Assembly: GCF_019458025.1 (NCBI RefSeq)
Contig: NZ_JAHZUY010000035.1
Coordinates: forward strand, 1 to 39,370
DNA from: Caldovatus aquaticus
Lineage (GTDB): Bacteria > Pseudomonadota > Alphaproteobacteria > Acetobacterales > Acetobacteraceae
Reading direction: 5' to 3'
Length of the DNA stretch: 39,370 nt
This document shows positions 25,551-33,961 of the stretch, piece after piece (the stretch's first letter is position 1; the number at the start of each line of letters is the position of its first letter). The notes beneath the pieces are model-generated. The model made no database searches. It saw only the letters and a list, made by a program, of their open reading frames with translations, and had not been told where the DNA came from. The position numbers and the translations under genes are program-made.

Positions 25551-26642
25551 TCAGCCGTCGCCCGGGAGCGGCACCTCGGGGAAGGCCGGCCCGAGCGGCA
25601 CCTTGCCGCCGCCCCCCGGCGTCTCCTGCACGTAGGTCGGCCAGGCGAGCCCGCTCACCCGCCCGCGCAGCGCCGCGAGCAGCGCCCGCCCCTCCGCCGC
25701 CGGCACCGCGAAGCGCGCGGTTCCCGGCGCCGGATCGAGCTGGTGCAGGTAATAGGGCTTCACCCGGTGCCGCAGCATCGCCCGGAACAGCGCCTCCAGC
25801 GCCTCCACCGAGTCGTTCACCCCGCGCAGCAGCACGCTCTGCCCGAGCAGCACCGCCCCGGCGGAGGCCAGCCGTTGCAGCGCCTCCGCCGCCGCGGCCG
25901 AGAACTCGCGCGCATGGTTCGCGTGCACGCAGAGGAACAGCGGCTTCCCGATCGCGAGCGCCTGCGCCAGCGCCGGCGTCACCCGCGCCGGATCGGCCAC
26001 CGGGACGCGGCTGTGGATGCGCAGGATCTCGATGTGCGGCAGCGCCGCGAGCCGGCCGAGGACGTGCCCGAGCCGCCGCGGCGAGAGCAGCAGCGGATCG
26101 CCCCCGGTCAGGATCGCCTCGCGCACCGCGGGCGTGCGCGCGAACCACTCCAGCGCCGCGGCGAGCTCGGCCTCGGTCAGCACCCCGCCGCCCGGGCCGA
26201 CCGCCTCGCGGCGGAAGCAGAAGCGGCAGTACACCGGGCAGGCGAGCAGCGGCTTGAGCAGCGCCCGGTCGGGATAGCGGTGCACCACCCCCTTCACCGG
26301 GCTGTGCGGCGCATCCGCGGTCGGGTCGGGGAGCTCCCAGGGGGCGGTGACCAGCTCCGCCGGGTCGGGCACGTACTGGCGCGCGATCGGGTCGGCGGGA
26401 TCGGCCGGGTCGATCAGCGCCCGCACGGCCGGGGTGATGGCGATGGCGTAGCGTTCGGCAACGCGGGCGATCGCCGCTTCGGCCTGCGGCGGCACCAGGC
26501 CGGCCCGCACCAGGGAGGCGGCATCGCGCAGGGTGCGCGCCGCGGCCCCGCGCGGCGCCTCGGCGGGCGGGGTGTGCGGCGCAGAACCCGGCGGCGTTGC
26601 GCCGCACGCGGCCTCTGGGCGGTAGGGGGCGCCATCCGGCAT
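25551..26642 (-). CDS. epmB: EF-P lysine 2,3-aminomutase (EpmB/KamA-like)
   Basis: Radical-SAM, PLP-dependent aminomutase making (R)-beta-lysine for elongation factor P modification. The 363-residue product has the CX3CX2C cluster in LLACPVYCRFCFRRE, AILTGGDPLLLSPRRLG, HIEILRIHSRVPVADPARVT, and the PLP-lysine segment near the C-terminus ETPGGGGKVPLGP. Relatives in the free-lysine KamA group are longer. The direct divergent neighbour EpmA makes the EF-P role much more likely. The ATG at 26642 (MPDGAPYRPEAACG) is used; a longer frame upstream crosses the intergenic region and is rejected. 101 bases separate it from the divergent epmA start, so a shared promoter region is likely. Confidence 0.92.
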   Translation of the reverse strand: MPDGAPYRPEAACGATPPGSAPHTPPAEAPRGAAARTLRDAASLVRAGLVPPQAEAAIARVAERYAIAITPAVRALIDPADPADPIARQYVPDPAELVTAPWELPDPTADAPHSPVKGVVHRYPDRALLKPLLACPVYCRFCFRREAVGPGGGVLTEAELAAALEWFARTPAVREAILTGGDPLLLSPRRLGHVLGRLAALPHIEILRIHSRVPVADPARVTPALAQALAIGKPLFLCVHANHAREFSAAAAEALQRLASAGAVLLGQSVLLRGVNDSVEALEALFRAMLRHRVKPYYLHQLDPAPGTARFAVPAAEGRALLAALRGRVSGLAWPTYVQETPGGGGKVPLGPAFPEVPLPGDG

Positions 26643-26743
26643 GGTGGCGCGACCTAGAGCAGATCGCGGCCGGCCGGAAGCGGCCGGGCGCGCGAATCCG
26701 CCCTGCCGCCAACGGATTCCGGCCGCCGCCACCCGCCCCTGCC

Positions 26744-27808
26744 ATGCGCACGCCCCTCCCCCCCTGGCACCCCGAGAGCCTCGCCGCCCGCCTCCCCTTC
26801 CTGCACCGCCGCGCCCGCCTCGTTGCCGACACGCGCGCCTTCTTCGCCGCCCGCGGCTACACCGAGGTGGAGACGCCCTGCCTCGTGCCGGTGCCGGGGA
26901 TGGAGGTGCATCTGCACGCCTTCCGCACCGAGTTCGTGCCGCACCTCGGCGCCGGGGAGCGGCGGACGCTGTGGCTGCGCACCTCGCCCGAGCTGGCGCT
27001 GAAGCGGCTGCTTGTGGCGGGCGCGGGCCCGGTGTTCGAGCTCGCCCGCGTCTGGCGCAACGGCGAGGTCAGCCCGCGCCACGCGCCGGAGTTCACGATG
27101 CTGGAGTGGTACCGGCCCGGCGCCACGATGGAGGCGCTGATGGACGAGACGGAGGCGTATGTGCGCGCCGTCTGCCCGCCGGTCGTCGTGCACGCGGGGA
27201 TCGCCACCGACCTGACGCTGCCCTTCGAGCGCCTCAGCGTGGCGGAGGCCTTCGCGCGCTGGTGCGGCGGGCTCGACATCCTGGCGACCGAGGGCTGCGC
27301 GGCGCGGCTCGGCGCGCAGGCGGCGCGGATCGGCGTGCCGCCGCGGCCCGGCGAGTCGTGGGAGGACCTGTTCTTCCGCCTGCTGCTCGAACGGGTCGAG
27401 CCGAACATCGGCCGCGCGCGCGCGACCTTCCTGACCCACTGGCCGGCGCCGCAGGCCGCGCTCGCCCGGCGCGACCCGGCCGATCCGCGCGCCGCGCTGC
27501 GCTTCGAGCTGTTCGTCGCCGGGCTCGAGCTCGCCAACGCCTTCGACGAGCTGACCGATCCCGCCGAGCAGCGCGCCCGCTTCGAGCACGCCGCGGCGGA
27601 GCGGGCGCGCCTCTACGGCGGCGCGGGCTGGGGGGTGGACGAGGACTTCCTCGCCGCGCTCGCCCACGGCATGCCGGCGGGCAGCGGCATCGCCCTCGGC
27701 TTCGACCGCCTGGCGATGCTGGCGGGCGGGGCGGAGCGGATCGAGCAGGTGCTGTGGCTGCCGATGGAGTGGATGGTCGAGCCGCCGGGCCGGCGCGACC
27801 GCGGCTGA
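26744..27808 (+). CDS. epmA: EF-P--(R)-beta-lysine ligase (EpmA/PoxA/GenX)
   Basis: Class II LysRS-like enzyme that attaches (R)-beta-lysine to a lysine of elongation factor P, helping translation of proline stretches. The 354-residue product is a LysRS catalytic core without the N-terminal anticodon-binding OB fold, the hallmark of EpmA. Motifs: RGYTEVETPCLVPVPGMEVHL, RTSPELALKRLLVAG, ARVWRNGEVSPRHAPEFTMLEW (motif 2), and GSGIALGFDRLAML (motif 3). ATG at 26744 begins MRTPLPPWHPESLAARLPFL, a typical EpmA start. It is divergent from epmB. The efp gene itself is not in this window. Many polyproline proteins here, including the lipoproteins and TatB tail, would benefit from modified EF-P. Confidence 0.94.
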   Translation: MRTPLPPWHPESLAARLPFLHRRARLVADTRAFFAARGYTEVETPCLVPVPGMEVHLHAFRTEFVPHLGAGERRTLWLRTSPELALKRLLVAGAGPVFELARVWRNGEVSPRHAPEFTMLEWYRPGATMEALMDETEAYVRAVCPPVVVHAGIATDLTLPFERLSVAEAFARWCGGLDILATEGCAARLGAQAARIGVPPRPGESWEDLFFRLLLERVEPNIGRARATFLTHWPAPQAALARRDPADPRAALRFELFVAGLELANAFDELTDPAEQRARFEHAAAERARLYGGAGWGVDEDFLAALAHGMPAGSGIALGFDRLAMLAGGAERIEQVLWLPMEWMVEPPGRRDRG

Positions 27809-27898
27809 CCGCCTGCTCGTGCGCGGGGCAACCCCTCCCGCTCGTTGCCCGGCGAGCGGATCCGCGCCCGCGGCCGCTTCGGCCGTCCGCGATGCACG

Positions 27899-28771
27899 CT
27901 AGCGCGGCCGGTCGCCCGCGAGCGTCACACGGTGCATCACGCGGCGGTGGCCGTGGTAGTCGTTCAGCGGGTAGTGCTGCGTGCAGCGGTTGTCCCAGAA
28001 GGCGACCGAGCCCGGGCGCCAGCGGAAGCGGCAGGTGAACTCCGGCTGCGTCAGGTGGCGGAACAGGTAGTCGAGCAGCGGCCTGCTCTCCTCCTCGGTC
28101 CAGCCGGCGAAGCGCACGGTGTGGCCGATGTTGACGTAGAGCGCCCTGCGCCCGGTCTCCGGATGGGTGCGCACCACCGGGTGCTCGGCCTCCAGCACCT
28201 CGGCCCGGCCGGTGCCGGAATCGCGCATGCGGTCCTCGCGCGTCGCGCTCGCATCCGCCTTGCGCGAGCTGTTGAGCGCCCTCAGCCCTTCCAGCGTGCG
28301 CCGGAGCCCGGGCGAGAGCGCCTCGTAGGCCGCGTACATGTCGGCGAACATGGTGTCGCCGCCGGCGGGCGGCAGCTCGCGCGCGATCAGCAGCGTCGCC
28401 ATCGGCGGGCGTTCCAGGTAGGCGGTGTCGGAGTGCCAGACACCGCCGAAGTTGCGCCGCTCGCCCTCCCGCTTCACCACCGGCGTGATCTCCGGGAATC
28501 CGTCGAGGCCCTTGACGAAGGGGTATTCGACGACCTCGCCGAAGCGCCGGGCGAAGCCGAGGAACTCGGCCGGGCCGAGATGCTCCTGGTCGCGGAAGAA
28601 GAGCACGCCGTGGGCGAGCCAGAGGCGGCGCAGCTCCGCGATCTCCGCCGCGTCCATGCCGGGCGAGAGCCGCACCCCATGCACCTCGGCGCCGAGCGGG
28701 CCGCCTGAGAGGCGCTCGATGCGCCAGCGCCCGCCGGCCCCGCCCGCCGCCGCGCCGTCCGCCGTGGCCAT
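27899..28771 (-). CDS. TauD/TfdA family dioxygenase
   Basis: A 290-residue Fe(II)/2-oxoglutarate-dependent oxygenase. The metal triad is visible: HxD at H113/D115 in GVWHSDTAYLERPP, and the distal His at H280 in RRVMHRVTLAGDRPR. The 2-oxoglutarate-binding Arg is also in that final segment. N-terminal GAEVHGVRLSPGMDAAEIAELRRLWLAHGVLFFRDQ and the internal FARRFGEV are standard for TauD-type enzymes. Substrates in the family include taurine, alkylsulfates, 2,4-D and others. A sulfur link with the nearby sulfite module is tempting but unproven, since no tauABC genes are present. GGGAGG is upstream of the ATG at 28771. Confidence 0.93.
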   Translation of the reverse strand: MATADGAAAGGAGGRWRIERLSGGPLGAEVHGVRLSPGMDAAEIAELRRLWLAHGVLFFRDQEHLGPAEFLGFARRFGEVVEYPFVKGLDGFPEITPVVKREGERRNFGGVWHSDTAYLERPPMATLLIARELPPAGGDTMFADMYAAYEALSPGLRRTLEGLRALNSSRKADASATREDRMRDSGTGRAEVLEAEHPVVRTHPETGRRALYVNIGHTVRFAGWTEEESRPLLDYLFRHLTQPEFTCRFRWRPGSVAFWDNRCTQHYPLNDYHGHRRVMHRVTLAGDRPR

Positions 28772-28890
28772 GGCCGTGCCCTCCCGATGCCGTCGCCGTC
28801 CTGCCGGTCGGCCGGCATCATAGCCCGCTCGCCGGGGAGGCCCAGGGAGGAGGCGGGCGGGCCGCGCCCGGCCGCCGCGGCGCCCGCCGC

Positions 28891-29634
28891 TCAGCCCGCC
28901 GCGGCGCGCAGGCGGGCGAGCAGGGCAGGCGCCCGCTCGCGCGGCAGCGCGTAGAAGACGAAGACGTAGGGATCGGAGGCCGCGAACGCCGCGGGATCGG
29001 GCGAGGCGCGGTGCATCCGCGCGCGGTCGAGCGCGGCGGCGGGATGCCATTCCCCGTCCAGTTCGAACAGCACCTCGTAGCCGAGCGCGTCGAGGAAGGC
29101 GGGGACCGCCCAGGTCGCGCCCTCGCGGTGCCGCTCCTCGATCTCCAGGCTGAGGACGGGGCGGCAGCGCAGCAGCGTCCCGCGCGCGCCGCGCAGCACC
29201 TCGTACTCCGCGCCCTCGACGTCGAGCTTGAGCGCGGTCAGGTCGGACAGCGCGAGGTCGTCGAGGCGGAGCAGCTGCACGGCGAGGCGGGCGACGGCGA
29301 CGCGCCCGCCGGCGAAGGCGGCGTAGTCCTTCGCGGTGGAGGCCCACTGCTCCTGCGCCACGCCGTCGAGCACGGGGACGGCGAGCGTCGCCTGGCCGGC
29401 GCGGTCGCCGAGGGCGGCGTTGCGGAGCGTCACGTGCGGCGGCACGGCGCCGCCGAAGGCGGCGCGGAGATTCGCCTCGAGCCGGGCGAAGGCGCCGGGA
29501 TGCGGCTCGAAGGCGAGCACGCGGCTGCCGGGAAGGCGCGCGAAGGGAAGGGTGATCAGCCCCTCGTGCGCGCCGGCGTCCACCAGCGTGCCGCCCGGGC
29601 GGTGGAGCAGGCGATGGAAGGCGATCTCGTCCAT
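28891..29634 (-). CDS. FkbM family methyltransferase
   Basis: A 247-residue SAM-dependent methyltransferase of the FkbM type. Motif I is LVDAGAHEGLITLPFARLPG (about residues 17-36), motif II RVLAFEPHPGAFARLEANLRA, and LTALKLDVEGAEYEVLRGAR is the diagnostic FkbM box (VEGAE). FkbM enzymes usually methylate sugar or polyketide oxygens or work on cell-surface glycans; the substrate is unknown. The C-terminus contains a tandem of short aromatic segments (DPYVFVFYALPRERAP). ATG at 29634. It is followed 119 bases later by the dioxygenase gene in the same direction, possibly one transcript. Confidence 0.88.
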   Translation of the reverse strand: MDEIAFHRLLHRPGGTLVDAGAHEGLITLPFARLPGSRVLAFEPHPGAFARLEANLRAAFGGAVPPHVTLRNAALGDRAGQATLAVPVLDGVAQEQWASTAKDYAAFAGGRVAVARLAVQLLRLDDLALSDLTALKLDVEGAEYEVLRGARGTLLRCRPVLSLEIEERHREGATWAVPAFLDALGYEVLFELDGEWHPAAALDRARMHRASPDPAAFAASDPYVFVFYALPRERAPALLARLRAAAG

Positions 29635-29710
29635 CGCCGCGAGGATCGGGCACGGCGGCGGCGGCGTCCAATCGCGACCGGCGGAGCGGCGGCGTCCCCG
29701 CCCGGCCGGG

Positions 29711-30295
29711 TCAGAGCATCCGGCGCAGGGTGTCGTCCTTGCGGACGAGGTGGTGGAACAGCGCCGCCGCGACGTGCGCGAGCAGCAACGCGCCGAGCGC
29801 GATCGCCAGGCCGAAGTGGATGGCGGAGAGGACCGGCGCGATCGCCTCGTCCTTGCCGATCGGGCTCGGGACCGGGAACAGGCCGAACCAGCGGAGCGGG
29901 AAGCCCCAGGCGTTGGTCGCGAGGAAGCCGACGATCGGCTGGACCAGCAGGATGGCGTAGAGCAGGGCGTGGTTGAGATGCGCGGCCAGCGCCATGAGCG
30001 GCGGCAGGGGCGGCGTGATCGGCGGCGGCGGGTGCCCCGCGCGCCAGAGCAGGCGGAGCACCGCCAGCGCGAAGATCAGGAGGCCGGTGCTCTCGTGGAT
30101 GTTGTAGAGGCGCAGCTTGAAGGCGGTGTCCGCGGGCTCGAAGAAGACGATCCAGATGCCGAGCACGGCGACGACGAGGATCAGCGCGGCGGTGAGCCAG
30201 TGCAGGGCGCGCGCGAGGGCGGTGTAGCGGGCCGCCGTGCCGGCGCGCCCGGTCGCAGCGGCGGAAGCGGCCCTGGCGGGCTCGGAGGCGTCCAT
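29711..30295 (-). CDS. cytochrome b561 family protein
   Basis: A 194-residue, four-helix diheme b-type cytochrome of the inner membrane (CybB-like), which shuttles electrons with quinones. The His ligands are in the expected helices: ARALHWLTAALILVVAVLGI, LYNIHESTGLLIFALAVLRLLWR, LSAIHFGLAIALGALLLAHVAAALFHHLV. The RWFGLFPVPSPIGKDE loop is family-typical. A short soluble N-terminus (MDASEPARAASAAATGRAGT) precedes helix 1. ATG at 30295. It is not in an obvious operon. It may serve as quinol oxidase partner or superoxide:quinone oxidoreductase; the sequence does not decide. Confidence 0.93.
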   Translation of the reverse strand: MDASEPARAASAAATGRAGTAARYTALARALHWLTAALILVVAVLGIWIVFFEPADTAFKLRLYNIHESTGLLIFALAVLRLLWRAGHPPPPITPPLPPLMALAAHLNHALLYAILLVQPIVGFLATNAWGFPLRWFGLFPVPSPIGKDEAIAPVLSAIHFGLAIALGALLLAHVAAALFHHLVRKDDTLRRML

Positions 30296-30448
30296 GGGCG
30301 GGCTCCTCTCTCCGGTGTCCGGCGATCGCCGATGCTAGGCGGAAGCGGCGCGCCGGGGCCAGTTTCCCGGGACGGGCGAGGCCGGGGGCGACGGCGCGCC
30401 TGCCGGGGGCCTCTGGCCGCCGGGGCGGCGGGAGGGCAGGATCGCGCC

Positions 30449-31426
30449 ATGCTCGCCGCGCATGCCGACTGGAGCGCCGATCCGCGCAAGCGCTGGGTCA
30501 GCGTGGCGCGCCGCGGCCGGCTGCCGGACGGCAGCAGCGGATGGCGCGCGGAGGCGCCGCGGCCGGTCGGCGATCCGGCGGCGCTGGTGCGGGCGCTGCT
30601 CGCCGAGGGCGCGCCGGTCGCGCTCGGGCTCGACCTGCCGCTCGGGCTGCCGAGGGCGTATGCGGCGCGGCGCGGCGAGGCCGGGTTCGTGGCGTTCCTG
30701 CGCGCGCTCGCGGAGCGGCCCGGCTTCTTCGCGGTGAACGCGACGCTGGAGACGGTCTGCGCCGAGCGGCCCTTCTATCCGGCGCGCGGCGTGAAGGGCA
30801 TGACGCGCGCGGCGCACGCGGCGGCGCTCGGCCTCGGCGGCCCCGAGGCGCTGTCGCGCTGGTGCGACCGCGCGACGGCGGAGCGGCCGGCGGGAGCGCC
30901 GGTGTTCTGGACGCTCGGGGCGAACCAGAGCGGCAAGGCGGCGATCGCGGCCTGGCGCGACTGGCTGGCCCCGGCGCTGGCCGCGGGGGCGCCGCTGCGG
31001 CTGTGGCCGTTCGAGGGCGGGCTGCACGCCCTGCTCGCCCCCGGCGCGGCGGTGCTGGCGGAGGTCTATCCGGCCGAGGCGCTGCGCCACTGCGGGCTGC
31101 GCCTTGCGGGGAGCAAGCGGGCGCAGGCGGCGCGGCGGGCGCTGGCGCCGGCGCTGCGCGCGGCGATGGCGGCGCGGCGGGTGGCGCCCTCGCCGGCGCT
31201 GGCGGCGGCGGTGGCGGAGGGGTTCGGCGCCGACGCGGCGGGCGAGGACCGCTTCGATTCGCTGGTCGGGCTGCTCGGGCTGATCGGCGTGCTCGACGGG
31301 GCGCGGCCGGACTTCGTGCCGGAGGATCCGTGGGTGCGGCGCTGGGAAGGATGGGTGCTGGGGCAGACGGCGCTGCCGCGCGGGGTTGCGACGGAACACG
31401 ACGCGCCGGCGCCGGCTGCGGCCTAA
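30449..31426 (+). CDS. DUF429-like protein
   Basis: A 325-residue protein with the layout of DUF429, a predicted RNase H-like nuclease fold. The N-terminus starts AAHADWSADPRKRWVSVARR, a D-containing strand, followed by LALGLDLPLGLPRAYA (second acidic strand) and AVNATLETVCAERPFYPARGVKG. The middle has PVFWTLGANQSGKAAIAAWRDWL and LRLWPFEGG with AEVYPAEALRHCGL, and the C-terminus DRFDSLVGLLGLIGVLDG with the last acidic residues. The activity is unproven. The ATG at 30449 is chosen; the frame is open far upstream across cytochrome b561 as antisense. The product is normal and intact, in contrast with the decayed gene downstream. Confidence 0.78.
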   Translation: MLAAHADWSADPRKRWVSVARRGRLPDGSSGWRAEAPRPVGDPAALVRALLAEGAPVALGLDLPLGLPRAYAARRGEAGFVAFLRALAERPGFFAVNATLETVCAERPFYPARGVKGMTRAAHAAALGLGGPEALSRWCDRATAERPAGAPVFWTLGANQSGKAAIAAWRDWLAPALAAGAPLRLWPFEGGLHALLAPGAAVLAEVYPAEALRHCGLRLAGSKRAQAARRALAPALRAAMAARRVAPSPALAAAVAEGFGADAAGEDRFDSLVGLLGLIGVLDGARPDFVPEDPWVRRWEGWVLGQTALPRGVATEHDAPAPAAA

Positions 31427-31503
31427 CGCGGCGCGGCCACGCGCCGGCCCCGACACCGCCCGCATGGCGCCGGGAAGGAGGCCGGGAGGGCCAGGGAGCG
31501 GCG

Positions 31504-32323
31504 ATGGCGACGACCTATGCGGCGATGATCCATGTTGGAGGCGGGGACGGGAGACGGGGCCGCAACCACGCTCGCGGGGAGCTCGCTTGCCGGTTCGGCG
31601 CCGCCCTGATCGGCCTCGCGGCGCGCCCGGTCGCGCCGCCGCCGCCGCCGGACCAGGCGGCGGTGGGCGACGCCGCTCCGCGCGCCCGGACGGTCGCGGC
31701 CGAGGCAGCGCGCTTGCGCCCGGCGCAGCAGCGCCTGCAGGCGCGCTTCCGCGCCAGCGCCACGGGGAGGCGCCGGCAGTCGCCTGGCGCGCCTTCCTCG
31801 AGGATCCGACGGCGGCGCTCATCCGCGAGGGACACGCAGCCGACCTGCCGATCGTCGGCGGGGGGGGGGGGGGGGGGCCCCCCCCCCCCCCCCCCGCCGC
31901 GGCGGATCTCGGCCGCGTGCCGGTCGAGGCCGGGCGGCCGCTCCTCGTTGCACCCGCCGGTGTAGCCACCCTCGCCGCCCGGCGGTTCCTGGCCGCCTGG
32001 AAAGAGGCGCGCGAGACGCGGCGGGCCGTCACCGACACGCTGCCCTTCCTCGTCGCCGCAGAGCACGTCCTGGTGCTGCAGGTCGGCGGGGACGGCGGCG
32101 GAATCGCCGCGGCGAAGCGCGCCGGGGCCGATGGACGGAGGCGGAGGTGCGCCGCGCCCGCCCCGGGCGCGTCGCCGACAAGCTGCTCCCCGCGGCCGAA
32201 CGGGGCGGGGCCGCCCGGATCTACGCCCGCCGCGGCGGCCCCCCCCCGCGGCGCCAATGGCTGCTCGGCGGCGTGACCCGCGACCTGCTCGCCGTCCGCC
32301 CGCGTTGCTTCCTGCTCAGCCAC
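31504..32323 (+). pseudogene. universal stress protein (UspA family), decayed
   Basis: Pieces in three frames add up to a tandem Usp protein. From ATG 31504 one frame gives MATTYAAMIHVGGGDG... ELACRFGAALIGLAARPVAP, the first Usp strand and helix. A second frame from about 31760 gives VAWRAFLEDPTAALIREGHA with ADLPIVG, then VEAGRPLLVAPAGVATLAAR and RFLAAWKEARETRRAVTDTLPFLVAAEHVLVLQVGGDGG. A third frame from about 32240 gives QWLLGGVTRDLL and RCFLLSH, the usual C-terminus, but no stop follows. Between IVG and ADLG a 44-bp G/C palindrome replaces the normal Gly/Arg loop. At least two frame changes are needed. Usp proteins bind ATP and help stress survival; here the gene is probably nonfunctional or badly sequenced. 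Confidence 0.75.
31856..31899. repeat. 44-bp perfect palindrome: CGGC, 18 G, 18 C, GCCG
   Basis: Eighteen Gs (31860-31877) are followed without spacer by eighteen Cs (31878-31895), and the four flanking bases on either side also pair, giving a perfect palindrome 31856-31899. It sits in the decayed Usp gene. Such a sequence would fold back or form G-rich structures and is hard to sequence or clone, so an assembly artefact (for example joined homopolymer ends or a dye artefact of foldback) is a serious alternative. Confidence 0.95.
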
Positions 32324-32472
32324 GGACGGGCGGGGCGCCGGTCCGCCGCGGTTGGCCGACCCGCCCGCGCCCGCGCCGCCGCGGCCGCGCGGGCGGCGAG
32401 GGGGGCGTTGCGGCGCGGGCGTCTGCCCGCCGCCTTGCGGAGGAGGCGGCCGCACCGGCAAGCCGGCGGGCG

Positions 32473-32498
32473 GGAATAATCGCCCCCCGCCGCGCGTC
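32473..32498 (+). promoter_or_regulatory. candidate ECF sigma promoter (autoregulation)
   Basis: GGAATAA at 32473-32479, a 15-base spacer, and CGTC at 32495-32498 match the general ECF promoter layout (GGAA-type -35, CGTC-type -10). It lies about 47 bases upstream of the sigma gene's GTG in one of the few AT-containing stretches of this region. The expected arrangement is that the sigma factor drives its own operon. Inferred from motif and position. Confidence 0.55.
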
Positions 32499-32544
32499 TT
32501 ATTGCTATGCTGAAGCCGAGCCGCCAGTGTCCAAGGAACGGACC

Positions 32545-33069
32545 GTGACCGAGCGCGATGCGCGCATCGAGGCCGTCATCCCTGCGCTGCGCCGGTTCGC
32601 GTGGTCGCTGCTGCGCGACCCGGACGCGGCCGACGACCTGGTCCAGGACTGCCTCGAGCGTGCGCTGGGCCGCTGGCACCTGCGGCGGGCGGACGGCGAC
32701 CTCAAGGCGTGGCTGTTCGCCATCCTCTACAACGCCCATGTCAGCGGCCGCCGCCGCGAGGCGCGCCGCTTCCGCCTGCTCGGCGAGGTCGCCGGCATGG
32801 CCGAGCAGGCGACCGGCCCGCAGGCCCCGGACGCGGCGATGCAGTGCGCCGACGTGCTCCGCCACCTCGACGCCCTGCCGGAGGAACAGCGCGCGACGCT
32901 GCTGCTCGTCGGCGTGGAGGGCCTCGGCTACGAGGAGGCGGCGCGCGTGCTCGGCGTGCCGGTCGGCACGGTGATGTCGCGGCTGAGCCGCGGCCGCGAG
33001 CGCCTGCGCCGGCTGGTCGAGGGCGGGGGCGAGCCGGCGGTCCCGGTGCCGCTGCGCGTGGTGCGCTGA
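32545..33069 (+). CDS. ECF-type RNA polymerase sigma factor
   Basis: A 174-residue sigma-70 family factor with only regions 2 and 4. Region 2: VIPALRRFAWSLLRDPDAADDLVQDCLERALGRWHLRR to KAWLFAILYNAHVSGRRREARR (about residues 11-75). Region 4: LPEEQRATLLLVGVEGLGYEEAARVLGVPVGTVMSRLSRGRERLRRL (about residues 111-157). AAGGA lies 9 bases before the GTG at 32545; an earlier GTG at 32527 is possible. The anti-sigma gene starts one base after the stop, and the sulfite dehydrogenase genes follow in the same direction. It probably responds to a sulfur or oxidative signal, an inference from the operon. Confidence 0.93.
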   Translation: MTERDARIEAVIPALRRFAWSLLRDPDAADDLVQDCLERALGRWHLRRADGDLKAWLFAILYNAHVSGRRREARRFRLLGEVAGMAEQATGPQAPDAAMQCADVLRHLDALPEEQRATLLLVGVEGLGYEEAARVLGVPVGTVMSRLSRGRERLRRLVEGGGEPAVPVPLRVVR

Positions 33070-33070
33070 G

Positions 33071-33925
33071 ATGAGGGACCCGCGAGACCAGCCCCCGATC
33101 GGCGAGGACGACCTGCAGGCCTACGTGGACGAGCGGCTCGACGCCGCGCGCCTCGCCCGGGTTCGCCGCTACCTGGAAGAGCAGCCGGAGGCGGCGGCCC
33201 GCGTCCGCGCGATGGTGGCGCAGCGCGATGCGCTCCGCGCCGCCCTCGCGCCCAAGGCGAGCGAGCCCATCCCGGTGCGGCTGCGGGTCGCGCACCTGCG
33301 CGCCGGGCTGCGCCGGCGGCGCTGGCGCCGGCTGCGCGGCGTGGCGGCGGCCGTGCTGCTGGTGCTGCTCGGCGCCGGCGCCGGCTGGCTCGCGCGCGGC
33401 GGCTGGGGCGGGACCGCCGTCCCCGCCGCGCCGCCGATGGCCGAGGCGGCGGAGGCGCATCGCCTCTTCGCGCAGGAGACGCGCCGCGCCGTGCTGCCGG
33501 CCGCGGCGGATGCGGGCGATCTGAGCGACTGGCTGTCCGACCGGCTGGGCGCGCCCGTCGTGGTGCCGGACCTGCTCGGCGCCGGCTACCGGCCGCTGGA
33601 CGGCCACCTCCTGCCCTCGCCGCAGGGGACGGCGGCGGTGGTGATGTACGAGCGGATCGGCGGCCGGACCCGGCTCTCCTTCTATGTGCGCCCCGCGCCG
33701 GGCACCCCGGCGGACCGGCTGCGCTGCGCCGACCATCCCGGCGGCTACGTCACCTACTACTGGTTCGACGGCCGCTTCGGCTACGCCGTCACGGCCGCGC
33801 TGCCGCGGGACGAGCTGCGCGGCATCGCCCACGCGGCGGAGCGGGAGGTGCGGGAAGGACCGCGGCCGCGCGCCGCGACCCGGCTCGCCAGCGGCCAGCC
33901 CGTGCCGCGGGTGTGCCTCGGCTGA
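33071..33925 (+). CDS. membrane anti-sigma factor
   Basis: A 284-residue protein adjacent to the sigma gene. The cytoplasmic N-terminus (about residues 1-85) has the anti-sigma helix pattern IGEDDLQAYVDERLDAARLARVRRYLEEQPEAAARVRAM. One transmembrane helix is at about 88-106 (RGVAAAVLLVLLGAGAGWLA), and a periplasmic domain of about 175 residues follows. The latter has LGAPVVVPDLLGAGYRPLDGHLLPSPQGTAAVVMYERIGGRTRLSFYVRPAP and HPGGYVTYYWFDGRFGYAVTA. No zinc-binding HxxxCxxC motif is present, so it is not a ZAS-type redox anti-sigma; release is likely by proteolysis or periplasmic ligand. The sigma stop and this start are one base apart, typical for such pairs. Confidence 0.88.
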   Translation: MRDPRDQPPIGEDDLQAYVDERLDAARLARVRRYLEEQPEAAARVRAMVAQRDALRAALAPKASEPIPVRLRVAHLRAGLRRRRWRRLRGVAAAVLLVLLGAGAGWLARGGWGGTAVPAAPPMAEAAEAHRLFAQETRRAVLPAAADAGDLSDWLSDRLGAPVVVPDLLGAGYRPLDGHLLPSPQGTAAVVMYERIGGRTRLSFYVRPAPGTPADRLRCADHPGGYVTYYWFDGRFGYAVTAALPRDELRGIAHAAEREVREGPRPRAATRLASGQPVPRVCLG

Positions 33926-33961
33926 GGGCCGCGGAAAGAGGAAGTATCGAGGGAGGAAGAC

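Noticed and set aside
27899-28771. Taurine dioxygenase tauD assignment
   Set aside because: The iron triad is clear, but no tau transport genes are present and TauD/TfdA substrates are diverse, so no specific symbol is given.
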